The notes: generated by a model from the letters alone, not told the origin. A DNA stretch of 64,000 nucleotides from Paragonimus westermani (GCA_008508345.1 QNGE01000990.1:138921-202920); one strand, 5' to 3'; shown: positions 47,646-59,632, counted from the stretch's first letter. A program made the numbers and translations.

Positions 47646-50600
47646 GTGAGTCCTCGTGACCAGCCTAGTGCCTGATTGCAGACCTTTCTTCAGTTTATCT
47701 TCACTTGGTTCATTACATACACCTGCGGCCAAATTGGGCGGCTAAGCCATGCTTAACAAGATGTCCGTTATTCACAGGGGAACGTTTACCAGGTGTGGAA
47801 ATCAGTGGACAAATTCCACTGGACTGCCGCCGGTTAGACGTCATGTGAACAGTCTTCGTAGAATCAGAATCATTTGCAATAGTACGAACAATATCTCTAA
47901 CAAAGTTACCCCACCAATAGCAGGTTAGCACTGGATCTTTAGCGGAGCGATATCCCAACTGATTGAAAAATATCTGGTCAAGTTGATATCAGGTACTATT
48001 AGAACTGACTACGCGTTATCACTTGGTGGATATTGCGATGACAATGCCACATTGCCAGTAGCGCGGGCATGGGCTAAGTATCACGTGGCTAGTGGCTGAT
48101 TGTACAACGGGCATGATGGGCTTCATCTAAATAGACATTTCTTCGTAATTGATGACATACTTTGGGTGCTTTAGACCATAGTTTACAGACACATTCAAAA
48201 CGGTTTCATTTGGTTGTAAGATATTTAGGCTAAACCATTGCTCAGCCTCTCACTATGAACATAGAATAACGAGACTTACTTCCGAATTACAAAGCTGAGA
48301 TTAGGATTGCTCAACTGGCAAATCTGACTCCGGTTTCACACTAAAAATTAATTTTTGATAGCCACAGGTACGGTGAGTAAGACGTGAGTACTTCATATAA
48401 TGGATAGTCGAGACTTGGGGATGGAGTAGATATTGGGATCAGCAAAAGACTGTGTTGTTGCTACTGAAGGCTAAATGAGGATAACTGTAACACATACGTC
48501 ACTTGACAAATCTGAGTGAAATATAGAGTAGCTGTTGATTGCTGGATGACAAAATTCCCTTGTCGTTTGAGGTGGTGTGATCCGAAACCTAAAGGTTATA
48601 ATTTCGGCTTATTAGGGGGGTTTAAGTTAGTGCCGGAAACGTGTTATATGAATCTCAGAATGCGAAGACATTCGCACTTTGCACTCACTTCAGAAACTTT
48701 TGCCCAGTACTTTCCATTCCCATAGTTTTAATACGACTCAATTTGGACGGCACACATTCCTTAGATCAGGATTGCCCCAGTGTGATCAGATAGGTGATTA
48801 CTGCTGTGGAGGGGATGAACGAATAATAGTTAGATTCTAATAGTTTAGCCTTCAAAACCATACCGAGGAAAATTCGGTCATTAGTCTGATCAACAAGTGG
48901 GTGATAGACATGAATGATGCGTCAAAAGTTAAGTAAATAAAGTTTTGACCAGACAGATGAGCGAACGTTACACAGAATGGGGGAAAACCATAGATATTCA
49001 ATTTGCCTAAATGGCGGTACCAGCATACTCATTGTAATCGGTAAGTAAATGTCTTGCTGGAGTGAATGTCCAATAGTCTCTTAGTGCATGCAAGATACGA
49101 GAATGCAAAGGGTGGGCTAACATCTAAACAAAGGAGAACGTGAACTCACCGCGTACTAAATTTGGCCCAAACCCGTCATTCTGAAAGGTTCGTCCTATCC
49201 AGTGCTTTTCTTTGGGTCAGATGATAGCATATACAGTGTCCTGGTATTTGTTCAAAGTAAGACTACAAAATCAAAATTTTTTATTATGATTAAGAAACGA
49301 ATTTATTTCTTTGGCGAAGTAATTAAGATACTTTTCTGTTTGCCTGGATTTATAAAACGTCAATACCTTGTGTGTATATCTCTGATATTAACTGCGCCAA
49401 GGTTTTTATCTTGGCTTTAATGAAGTTCAGAAAATTGCGTGAGATTTTTAGCAAATTCAATTAATTTACTTTAGTACAATCTACTCACACTTACATCGTT
49501 TTTTAAATTTAGATTGTCACATCGGCTGTTCCACCACACTGAACTATGGCGTCGCTGTTGCAAGAGCTGATCCCCAACGTCGCCTACTACAGTTAAGCTG
49601 TTTTCTCTGACCAACAACTGAGTAGCTTTCTTGAAGAATTTTCGCTCAAGAAACGCAATTTTACTGAAGACGACTGAATTGCAAATTATGGCCTTGATGA
49701 TTCCGTTTGACTTCTTGGAGGTGGGGATTATTGAGTCCAACCGCTTTCTTTTCGATCATCAGGTTTTTAGGCATTTATCGCCGATGTGTTTTGTTAGTTA
49801 CTTGTTTGTCACCAAGAATGAACTACAAAATGACAGCGCTGAAGGGCTTGATTTATAAAATAAATATATATGCAGAAATCTTATCAGAAATATCAACTGG
49901 TTTGTGTAACCTTTCATCACTATGCTACTTACCATCATATATATATACATGCGTCATCTTGACACTATCAATGGATCGCTGAAACTCGGTTCAGGTATCG
50001 TCTTCTGACATGTACTGATAGTATAAACTTCACTGTATTACAAAGCGTATGTTACGTCCGCTGTTCTGACAACACACTTCTAAATAACAAGGGGTGACTT
50101 ACCTGAATCACGGGAAATATTACAGGAAGAAATTCGTCTTAACATCGTAATTTTTTGAGGGAAGATATTTGCATAAACGGAAAAGAATTTATTTATGAAG
50201 AAAGCGGCCTCTTTTCAGACACGTCAGATTTCAGCATATCAGTTTTCACTAGTTGCCTCTGACTTTGGATAAATAGCAGATATTCTCATAAATACCACAT
50301 TAATTTTAATATGTAATGCATTCGTCAAACTTTTACTTAGCGTGAAATAACTGCTACACAAATTTGGGGCGAATGTTTGCATCTGTTAACCGGAGTAGCG
50401 TTTATTAGATGGTGGCAGGAACGCAGTTGATTTATAATTGCTTGGTTACTATAACACAGTTGTCTAAAAAATTACTGTTATTCTTGCAGCAAGGTGACTG
50501 ACCTTTGTGTACTAATTTTGTTCGTTAGTAAAAAAACGACTATGAAATGTGACATGCTACATAATAAGTATGACGTGAATTTGAAGTCAACCACTGCGTG

Positions 50601-51265
50601 CCATTTCTAAGCATGTCCATAATTCGCCAAGTATTTCATCCAAATAAGAGCTATCTTCAGAAAATCAATGAGGTTCTGTTGATAACTGAACTTTGGAAGC
50701 TACGCATCGTTCCGACATAGCCGAACACTGACGATTACGCTGTTTATTCAACCAAGACGTTTCTCCATACTCAGAACAGTTTTGCCTGGGAACTAGACTT
50801 GGAAAACTTTGTAATACATTCGAATGGTTATTTCAAAACATTCACAAGGAAAGCACAACAGACAACAAGTTATCATTTGAAGAGAGGAACAATGTAGGAA
50901 AAAGAAGATATAATCAGAATTGTTCTCCAAGGGTTATACTACCATGCGTCAGATGAGACGAAGTGTAAGAAATAAAATCAAGCGAACACTCAATATGACT
51001 GAGCTCCATGTAATCTCTTGCACCCGGAAGTCATCAATGCCTTTAACAAAAGAGGCCAGCCATTGATGTCACCCCCATGTTGTGATTACTGCGTAACATT
51101 CGGAGAAAGTTACATAAGCAGAAAAGGTGCTTCATCTCCAGAGTGAAGAAACATTTGCTTAGGTGGTTACAAACATATTGGGCTGCTGGACAACGGCAAT
51201 GATGCTGAACTACGTACTCAGTTAGTTACCACACTAGCTAGACATATCTAGACAAAAACTTAAGT
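47646..51265. other. No gene recognised
   Basis: GC-richer to about 48.2 kb, with overlapping frames on the minus strand (47538-47732 and 47713-47958) that carry no known motif. From 48.5 to 51.2 kb the frames are short; those at 49631-49982 overlap in two phases and are not credible genes. Confidence 0.4.
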
Positions 51266-51363
51266 GTCTACCAGATCTCACTTGATCGGGTTGTTGAAAT
51301 GAAGCTAAAAGCAGCTAGGGATAAAGCGGTGGGGAGTTAAATGATTTCAGCACATCTACTTAT
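51266..51363 (+). pseudogene. LINE-type reverse transcriptase scrap (RTE/CR1-like)
   Basis: The plus frame reads ISLDRVVEMKLKAARDKAVG, then a stop, then MISAHLL. This follows the pattern at the N-terminal edge of non-LTR reverse transcriptases, where a domain beginning [IT]xLxEVxxAIKxLKxxKAxGxDGI is followed by xAELLK. Nothing further of the enzyme was readable downstream. The stop within the GxDG segment and the missing Asp show it is a dead fragment. The assignment to a particular LINE clade is uncertain. Confidence 0.4.
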
Positions 51364-52500
51364 GTGTACGCAGCATTGTCGGTTATACACTGCACCCAAG
51401 CTTACTTCCAACAGAAGCTTCCACAATACGTCTGTCGGCGATTGCAGTGGAAAAAAAGAATAGAATAATGAATACTTTGAGAGACGTTAGGGCTCGAATA
51501 CAAACTAACCATACAACCGCATAACCCAAACCGTTTTGATAAGATACGTTTCGTTTGAGCTTTGGAACCACACCTCCCAACCTGTAGGCTTGTCAGGGCC
51601 CACTGTTTATCTAGACGCCTAGTGACAGCTTGGCAGCCGTTGGGCTGATCTCAGTAACCATCCACTCCTTCAATGGTTTCCCTTTTAATGAATTATCTGT
51701 GCCACTGTGATATGTGTGATATATTCAGCCTGATGATAAATGATTGAAAACAAGCTTGTGCTCTATATTGCATTTTTCGTGCTACACACAGTTGAGTTTA
51801 CATAAGATAAATATGTTTATTTTGCCCATAATCTGGACCTGTGTAATTCTGCTGTAGAGAAACAATAAGGGGTGAGAAGTACTTTGGAAATTTGTGAGCT
51901 TCATTTGCGCTACTAGACCTCTGTAAACACCTTCTGGTCTGGAGCAATTTCTGGATAACAATGAGTATCAACTTATCTAACCAGACCCTTTTGGTTAGGT
52001 TGGCCAACAAACCATGCTCATGCTACCCTGTCGTGGAGAATAAGATGACAAATCTTGACAACCACCGAGATCGCTTCAATTTTATAACGCCACTCGGGCT
52101 CAAAAAGTTCAGGTGATTGCCATCGCCGAGTACGGCTGCCAACCAATCCTCTCCCGCTTACCCATTTTGACTTCACAGAAAATTTCAAGTAATCATTGAC
52201 TGGGTTAAGGACAACAGAAAAGGCGTGTTTATTTATTTAATGCCAGCAACCTGCCTATTGCCTACTTTCCTAGGAGTAACTTGCCAGAATCATCAAAAAC
52301 CGTTCTGTACCATGAAGTTCGTTTTTCGTGACTTTTACTGGATTTTCAGCATTGGATATTCTATCAGTCAACGTCAGTTACGTGTCCGCGACATCGTTAT
52401 TGAAAATCCTGGGGAAAAAAGTGAACTATCGATCAAAGTATAGCATGATCATGACAGAATAAGATGTGGCTTTTAAGAAAAATTTAAAAAAATTAACCGC
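51364..52500. other. No gene recognised
   Basis: Minus frames at 51383-51580 and 51798-52010 show no motif. A CUGAUGA box at about 51730 is not followed by a foldable stem II and was rejected as a ribozyme. Confidence 0.4.
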
Positions 52501-52503
52501 GGA

Positions 52504-52878
52504 TTGAACACATTCAAGCGTCGCAACTGTCAACACAAAAATGGGGAGTTGATGAGTAAACCTATTTTATCCAAATTTGATGGACACACTTTTAACACAA
52601 GTAACCTACATCTTATAATATCTATCTATCTATCTATTCTAAAGCGTGAGATTACTCTTAGATCATTCAGGGTTAAAAGACTTCCGCAAACCCCGCCAGA
52701 AACCAAACACTTCATTAAAACTACGTTGATGGTATCTCAAAAGCAGCGTTTTTACCGGAATGTACAATTGGATAATGGAAAGAAAATTGAAAATCTCCCT
52801 AGCGTTCGTGAAGAAAAAAGCCGCAGCAAGCAAACTGTTTTCGATAAATTCTTCTTTTTGGCCAGTACGGCTGTGTAA
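52504..52878 (+). CDS. Weak coding candidate across a TATC microsatellite
   Basis: An open plus frame of 124 codons. Its second half, after an acceptor-like CTATTCTAAAG ending at 52644, is basic and polar (REITLRSFRVKRLPQTPPET near its start, SKQTVFDKFFFLASTAV at the end). If real, only 52645-52878 would be exon. The microsatellite, with four TATC units, supplies the pyrimidines and may merely imitate a splice tract. No domain is seen and there is no initiator with context. Confidence 0.2.
   Translation: MNTFKRRNCQHKNGELMSKPILSKFDGHTFNTSNLHLIISIYLSILKREITLRSFRVKRLPQTPPETKHFIKTTLMVSQKQRFYRNVQLDNGKKIENLPSVREEKSRSKQTVFDKFFFLASTAV
52619..52637 (+). repeat. (TATC)4 microsatellite
   Basis: Four uninterrupted TATC units plus TAT. 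The only clear simple-sequence tract of its kind noticed in the window. Confidence 0.85.
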
Positions 52879-54054
52879 AATTAAGTGAATCGTTGAAATG
52901 TTACTGATCAAGGACTCATGAAGGGACACTGTGAATGAATGAATGATTAGCAACACTTTTCTGTGTTTAGGAGCACTAACGAAGTCGGTCTTAGTCAGTC
53001 AGTCCTAATCAGGTTGGGCGGCTGTGTTGGGCCAAGGAAGCTTCGTGGGTTGATCAGGGAAATTGAGGCTTATATATTTCAGTACCACTACTTATTGGCG
53101 TGACACTCGCGACCATTATTTAAAGAAAAAAACACACTATTGAGCGTAACCCAGTTTGTCTCTTAGTAAAGCAGAACGCGGAAAGAAGGACAGAGACAGA
53201 AACAGACAAAAAGGAAATGTTCTCAAACTGCTTGACTGATAACCTGTGTAGTATATGAACACAGTAAGATTTCTGATGTACTATCTTTCCTACGTACGGT
53301 ATCCTAGTAGATTGATCATTCAGAACGATTTGGTGACATAGCCACTAGCCTTTCAGGATCAAAGACGGTGTTTACAGCAGAAACGAAAGCAGTGTACATT
53401 TTGTTATAATTCACAGATTTTCTACTTTCCTAAAGCAACTACTAAAAGCATCAATTTAGGTTTTGACAAAACTTCTATCCTGTTGACACTCGTAATCGTT
53501 TTAGTTTCAATCTAGCCATATGTGTACAGTTAAGAGATCTAGTGACCACTGAGGAATGTTTGCATACCAGTTTGTTTGCCCCCTTGACGTCTGTTACATG
53601 GGTCACACATTGTGCTACACGCTTTCGTCACTATCGTCCATCTTGGATCAACGATGGAAAAATTTGAGAAAATTTTTGAACTAAGCTTTTCGTCAACACA
53701 GCCACCTCCCTTCAGCCAGTTTGTGCAAATAACTCCAATCAGTCGGAAGGTTTGAGATGTCAACTGATGGTCAGCGTTGAGGCTGTCCGAATCTACCTGA
53801 CTAACCCACTTTTGTGAGACCGGGGACGTCATATAAGGGCTTTGAGACTGCGGTGCCCACCACCCACATCATAACCGATCAAACGCCGAAGGTTTTAGTG
53901 GTAACTCAAATCTGTTTCGAAGCCTTTATCTGTGATTTTTTGAACACATCTGTAATCAACACTTTTCTTCTGAAAAATAATAGGAGATTAATCTGGTTAA
54001 CGTGAATTCTGAATCTCTTCCACTAGGTTTCATTTTTCGCACTCCCGAAGAATT
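52879..54054. other. No gene recognised
   Basis: A purine-rich patch lies at 53165-53220. The minus frame 53539-53832 (97 codons) has no motif or splice support. Confidence 0.4.
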
Positions 54055-54235
54055 GTTCAATTGGCACTCTTCCGAAAAGGAGCAGTGCACTCGAATTTCG
54101 GTTTAGTGGGATTTATGCAGAAATACACATTTTAACTATGATTAGGGTCTTTAGTTCGGCTCCCTTTTCATGGTACAACTGTGCTGCCCACTGTGTTACC
54201 GAAGTGTCGTAGGCAAACTTTGTCACGTCCCCTCA
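54055..54235 (-). repeat. tRNA-derived SINE, family B copy 4
   Basis: On the minus strand the A-box region TAACACAGTGGGCAGC (54183-54198), CACAGTTGTACCATGA and a B-box-like GCCGAACTAA (54151-54160) follow the order of the copy at 25.1 kb. The body keeps ATTCGAGTGCACTGC and CTTTTCGGAAGAG (about 54070-54105), matching CTCGAGTCTAGTGC and CTTTTCGAAAGAG of copy 1. It is more decayed than copies 1 and 3, and both promoter boxes are mutated. Confidence 0.52.
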
Positions 54236-54734
54236 AAATAATCGATCCTCTCGGTAGGAGACAATAACAACCATAATCTGTAAGTCTGATCGACAGATCT
54301 ATCAGAAAAATCTTAACGCAAGTTGAGAATCTAGACATAATTAAACCTATTGAACGCTGTTTTGCCTGCCAGTAAGTATTACGAAACTACGTCCTGCTTG
54401 AATTGCACTAAAAATCACTCCCACAAGATTGTAGCTGTGGTGTTTCATAGACTTCATGAAGTGAGGCTGGCTGAAAACTGGGTTTGAATACAAGAACAAC
54501 AATCAACTGGATTTACCTCATTAGCGAACCACCGAAAGCAATGCCGCCGCCTTTTTTTATGGTGGAAATATGACAAATATTTATTTACCGATTAACGGTA
54601 GGAAAGCCTGCTTGTAGCATGCGCATCTGAAAACAGTTTTTGGCTGGCCCTTCTCTAAAAGTGTGGTGCTGCGTGAACAGAATAATATGATTTTCATCGA
54701 GTTTAAGATCACTTATATGTGACCTTGAATCTTG
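54236..54734. other. No gene recognised
   Basis: The sequence between two SINE relics has no frame of note. Confidence 0.45.
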
Positions 54735-54915
54735 CCTTCAGATAGCCTCGAGTTTCACGCTGGTTAAAACGCATCGATAGGACATGCCCACTGAAGTTAG
54801 CAGGCAGTAACTACCTCTTGTCAATTTGATCACTACTGATAGCCCAAGTTGTTTGGGCGTTCGTATGCAACAACTCAGTTGCTCCGAATACGAGACGCAG
54901 TGGTGAACACGGGGG
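54735..54915 (-). repeat. SINE relic related to family B (copy 5)
   Basis: Plus-strand words CTCGAGTTTC (54748-54757) and AGTTAGCAGGCAGTAACT (about 54796-54813) match the bodies of the SINE copies at 25.05 and 25.36 kb in the same order. The tRNA-like head would lie near 54860-54890, where the A box is only weakly visible. The relic lies inside a 137-codon minus frame (54738-55151), which is therefore judged non-coding. Confidence 0.35.
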
Positions 54916-57671
54916 ACCCAGCAAACTTCTGGCCGGAGTCCAGATCCTGGTAGCGACAGTGATAAGCAATGCTCATGAGTTCTTACAGGAACAAAAACCG
55001 AACCCAGAGTTCCTTTTTCGAAAAAGTTATACTGAAGGTCTACCTTTCCGCGGATAATGTTTAGATTGAAGTCGCCAAACTTCTGACGATTCATAAGTTG
55101 AAATTTTGATAGGAAATCAAGTTGGTCTGACAAGGAAGCATGTACACACAATCAACCCACGATGTCTAAATGACCTGTAGCACAGTTTTCCATGCGTTAT
55201 CTGACATTTTTTAAACTGTGCAGAAACCAATTGAATAAACAAGGAGTCATGGTCTGAAAAGTGCTGAATAGCACTTCCACACATCCTACCAGCTATTTCG
55301 CTGATTTGAACAAAACAATTTCCTCACCGGATAGACTATTTTCTTGTTGTAAACCAACAGTGGTGTACTGTTGGTCCTCAGATGTAATTCGTACACTGAT
55401 CATTCTTTTCGACGGATTACTGTAGGTAAATTAAGACATGCCCTTTCTGACTAGTCGACTAAAATGTGGTAATATTGCTTTCACGAATAAACTGTGTTAA
55501 ATGGTCGATCTTGAAATCAGTCGGTAGACTACGTTATGCAACGGTATACTCTATGACAAGTTCAAAGGAATCGAGACTGTCGGTCGCATAAACTGTCTTA
55601 AATCTAAGTAAAATGTGTTATGGAAGATAACGGAGTTAAAATCTGGGTTCAGTTACTTTGTCTGTTTCAGCTGCATTCGGGTCCTGCTTGCAGCAGACAA
55701 ATTATGAGCCAAAATCTGTGATGTTTAAAAATCAAGGAACTACGGGAATCTTTTTGGAGGGGTAGATTATTGTACTGCTTGACCAAGGAAACGTAACACA
55801 ACGGAACCGATAAAAACTATGCTCTGACTAAACTGATAATGTCAGGTGATCAAAGAAATACCTGTGCTACTCCAAAGCTGTCACGGGAAATGGTCCAGTG
55901 GCCTTCAATGTTCGAACCGAACTATCAACAGGAAAGGGATTTTGAACTTCAGAAATGAGCCCAGTTTATGGGCGCATGATCGTAGTCACAGGTTGTATTT
56001 TTTTGTGCTGGTAACCACGAATGAACCGTGTTCAACTTGAACAATTGTCGTATGTGATCAGGCTGTCAATTTGCAAGCGTCGTTTTCCAAATATATTACA
56101 ATAAAACGTGTTCAAACAACAGTTGTTTCGTTAATAAGTTCGTTTGTTTAATATTTTCCGATTTAGTCTTGAGGTCTGGCTCCTGATACTAGCAAGATCT
56201 ATCAGTTTCACTAATTACAACGTCACCGTGTTAGCCATCAATTTTGCGTCACAGTCGTCGTACCTTTGCGGCAGCAAACAGTTTCGTAACACACCGTAAT
56301 TATTAGTGTTCGTATCAAAAATTCGTGGTAGACTTTCATAAAATAGTTTTTGCCTACTGGCATCTAGCAGCCTATAATTACTGCCACCTTGGTAAAAGAA
56401 TAATCAGCTTAAGTGGACTAATTTAGTGAGTTCACTGAGGCACTGTTGTCACATGGGTATCAGGTTTGGTGTAGCAAGTATTAATGTGAGAGCGTTTGTT
56501 TAGTGTTGTCCGAGAGTTTCCTCAATTATCGGTGGGAGTTCCACAATCCAAATCAGTAATTCAAGTTTAGGGTCACGTTCGGCAGATATCTGAACTAGTT
56601 AGTCTGATTATCAAAGTGAACTGTTTGATAAGGTCAACATCCGGAACTGGCACGTTAGCTGACAGACAGCATGAGAAGAATTTGTTGGTTTTAGAATATA
56701 ACGCACAGACCCTGTCAAAGTACTTCCGGTTTTTCAAAAATATAGGTCAATAGTCGAGTGAAGATATCAAGACAGCAAACGTCACTTAAAGATTGATCTC
56801 ACAAAAATCAACGGCCTTGAGTAGGCAAACGCCTTCAATTTATTTGCGATTGTTTATGATTTGAAATATCAAGAAACGGATTTTCGTGTTTCGTGCGATT
56901 TACTGGACAACAACTGGTTAGACTATTTAGTCATCACTTGTTTTTCTGATGACCATCTCGTTCATACTGCCAGATTAGGAGCGTGATACTGTCAAAAGTG
57001 ACCTCCTTCTTGCGTCTCGTTACGCTTGGTCTGATAGCCATTCTTCACGGCCAAAACAGTGCCTGGATTTTTCATTATCTGGCACGATTGAGGTAGCAGT
57101 TGGCAGTTCCACATATGCGCTAAACAACACCGTCAAAATATACCATTTCAGCAAGAGAACGGCACGTTTCCCGACAACCTACCCCAAACGAGATAACGTT
57201 TTTAAAATGGGCTACGCAGAAGTTTTGCTAGATTTGTTCGTGCACTTTTTGCTTGCTGGAGTCTCCGGTGTGCTTTTGATAGAAACATGAAAGGACGAAT
57301 CAAAAATTGGGGTCGAGACCCCAGGATTTCGTGACGGACGGGCAAGACGACGACAAAACTGGTGAAACTGCTTTGTGGGTCGCGATTTGGAATAATGGTC
57401 ATCGTTGGGCCAACTTAAGTGCCCCTTTGCCAACAGTCCTATCTCCAACAGGCAGATTTCCTGTGTGGTATCACACTGACTAGAGTACTAAACAAAAACC
57501 TAATAGATGTGCGGCACGTTGCGCAAGTAAATGTCAAGAAATCCTTATTCTCTGCGCCTTCCATGTAGTGAACCAGTGAACAGAAAGGACTTTTAAGGGA
57601 GAAAATGTTGTATTTTTGTAACGTATTTAAAAGGGTCGGATTGAAAGTCGAGGTAAAAAAATCAAACCACA
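54916..57671. other. No gene recognised
   Basis: Two overlapping minus frames at 57202-57448 follow an AG after a weak tract (GTGATACCACACAG), and one is Ser/Lys/Thr-rich at its end. This is too weak for an exon call. The minus frame 57439-57672 likewise lacks support. Confidence 0.38.
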
Positions 57672-57878
57672 TTAGTAACTGCTTAATGTATTCCTGAGGA
57701 CTTCAGCATATCGTGCCGTGAACATGAGATTCGCAACAACCAGTAGCAACCACAACTGGATAGTACAAATTAATATAGCGATACATAAAATAACATTCAA
57801 CAGGGTCGATTCAAGAAAAATAGCAAAAGATGTCCGTGAAAGAGACAGGTTTTCAATTGAGGAAGCTACGCAATTCAC
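57672..57878 (-). CDS. Candidate terminal exon with one membrane segment
   Basis: On the minus strand CAAGCGTTGTTTTTCTAG is a good acceptor for a frame of 68 codons ending at TAA (57672-57674). After a polar start (NCVASSIENLSLSRTS) there is one long hydrophobic segment, about residues 27-53 (NVILCIAILICTIQLWLLLV), and then a short polar tail ending in NTLSSY. This would suit the last membrane span and C-terminus of a membrane protein. The minus frame at 57959-58147 also carries a hydrophobic stretch, but its possible donors do not join in phase. No family is recognised, and A+T-rich DNA often yields hydrophobic frames by chance. Confidence 0.28.
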   Translation of the reverse strand: MNCVASSIENLSLSRTSFAIFLESTLLNVILCIAILICTIQLWLLLVVANLMFTARYAEVLRNTLSSY

Positions 57879-58837
57879 CTAGAAAAACAACGCTTGAAGA
57901 ATTTTGATAAGTTGAATAAAGAAAACGCAGTTAAAACTAATTTATCGATTTCGAAAAGTTAATACAGGATACATTCAGCCAACATGGAAACATCGAAAAA
58001 TTCAAGAATAACAAGGGATGCGCATCCAAAATGAAAGCAACACAGCTGGCCACACATGCAAACAGATACCACAAACGTCATCAGCAAAATACGATCCCGC
58101 GTTGCACAACCTACATCATGGTTTCCACCACCTACATCCGTAATCACATTCGCTCCAGGTCCTCAAATATGTAACATCCGAGCTACAGAGAAAAGTCTTC
58201 TGACTAAAATATCCCCGTTGATGAGCAGCTGACGGCGAGTCCAATCATCCACACTCATTCCTCACCGGACTTCCAGCAGTTTGGAACTTGAAATGCCATT
58301 ATTTTCTGCCCCGCAAATGAATGCGGCTACATGCATGAGATATCGTACGTATGTCATTGCTGTAGCTTGGTTCAAATAACCATACTCATGCAAGCCACGT
58401 GTACAGCTATTTCAGTAACAACTCTATACAACTATTGCCGCTTGCTGATTAGTATGCGGCCGTCTTGAACTCCACTCGCCCTCATTTCGTTGGTGTATGT
58501 GATCTTGCTTACAGTCTAGGGAAGTTGAGTGTTCTGACCCGAATGTCTCTAGCAGCACGCCTCGAAAATTTACCATCGTCACTCAGGACCCATTGTTTCT
58601 ACCCTCTTTATTGACAGCACGATTAACGGCGGTATGTTCAAAATGGGTTGTCTAAATGTTTTTCTCATCAGCCTGACTATGTTTGATGGGTTGTCTTTGG
58701 GTCTCGCAGTCGGCTCAATTGAAATGAATGATTGAGTTTGCGAGTGGTTCGGCTGAGTGGATAGGTAGACTTGCGGTCACGAACACGCGCCGTCTATGAT
58801 GCACTTGGTGAAGCCACACAGTTGAGCACAGGTTCTC
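57879..58837. other. No gene recognised
   Basis: A tRNA-like A box, GGCTGAGTGGATAGG, occurs at about 58757, but the nearest B-box-like sequence is about 75 bases away and poor, so a SINE was not called. Confidence 0.4.
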
Positions 58838-58906
58838 GAGTGGATTGATCTAATGATATTGTTTGGATGTGAGGGCGAGGTTCACATTTAGATCTCCAAT
58901 CCACTC
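58838..58906. repeat. Inverted repeat / hairpin
   Basis: GAGTGGATTGATCT (58838-58851) pairs with AGATCTCCAATCCACTC (58890-58906): ten perfect pairs, a three-base bulge on one side, then four more pairs. The loop is 38 bases. No tail of Ts suggests a terminator, and none is expected in an animal genome. It may be a small palindromic relic. Confidence 0.55.
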
Positions 58907-59299
58907 ATCTGTCACTAGTTCACGTCCTAATTTGTGTTCGTATGTCTGAATTGTGTGAACCTTACCTATATGCCCGTCCTCCCATCACCCGTGATTGAGT
59001 GTATCGATGACCTTGTGCAGGACGCTCCATTCATGTCAAAACCTGTTTGAGGTGACTGCTTATTGGCTCGACTTAATGAGAATACTGGAGCATATGAAAG
59101 AATTGGGGGTTGCAACGGACAAGATGTTGGACAACGGAATAAGCTAACAAATTGGAAGGATAGTCTTTGCTCTGTGGGGCTTGTTTATGGGATTATTAGA
59201 ATGTCAGTTTTCACGTATAAGTCCTCGAGACGCTTATTATATTGTGTTATAGTGTTAACAGTCATCTCTGCGATAGCCTTCAAAAGCTAGAATCGAATT
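58907..59299. other. No gene recognised
   Basis: One short plus frame (59063-59290) without motif or splice context. Confidence 0.45.
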
Positions 59300-59437
59300 A
59301 GAGTAGGTTTTCATTTATTTAGTAGAGACCCAATTGCGAAAACTCTGGGTTGCGGTTAGATTCGAATCAGCGACAGAAACAACATGCTCAAACGCGGCGA
59401 ATGCTGTACCAGCTGAGCTGCAAAGTGAGGTCCGAAT
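59300..59437 (-). repeat. tRNA-derived SINE, family A copy 2 (left arm of inverted pair)
   Basis: On the minus strand the A box is AGCTCAGCTGGTACAGCA (59402-59419) and the B box GATTCGAATCTA (59357-59368), both near consensus. Between them lies TTTGAGCATGTTGTTTCTG, and the body ends with TTGGGTCTCTACTAAAT. The head begins with CATTCGGACCTCACTTTG. It is placed head to head with the next copy only a few bases away. The promoter boxes are the best preserved pair in the window. Confidence 0.68.
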
Positions 59438-59443
59438 GTGAGA

Positions 59444-59632
59444 TTCCTGAGTCTCCGATATGTCTTCGTAGCTTGGCTGGTAGACCGTTCACGCATTTGG
59501 GCATGTTGTTTCGGTCGCTGGCTCGAATCCACCCAAAGTCGACATTTGCCGCGGTTGGGTCTCTTCTAAATTATCAACAACATTTCCCAAACTACTTACC
59601 AGTAATAGACTTTGGTTCAAAAGATGAAACAT
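59444..59632 (+). repeat. tRNA-derived SINE, family A copy 3 (right arm of inverted pair)
   Basis: The A box is GTAGCTTGGCTGGTAGACC (59468-59486) and the B box GGCTCGAATCC (59520-59530). The family block TTTGGGCATGTTGTTTCGG lies between them, and TTGGGTCTCTTCTAAAT follows in the body. Identity to copy 2 over the 65-base head is about 75% by hand. The 3' end is estimated. Confidence 0.68.

Noticed and set aside
51730..51755. CUGAUGA followed by GAAA nine bases later
   Set aside because: The bases between cannot form stem II, and stem III lacks a usable cleavage triplet.
54738..55151. 137-codon minus frame
   Set aside because: Its 3' half lies in a SINE relic (54735-54915) and it has no motif.
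58750..58835. A-box-like GGCTGAGTGGATAGG with a later GGTTCTCGAG
   Set aside because: The spacing of about 75 bases and the weak B box do not fit a tRNA or the SINE families seen here.
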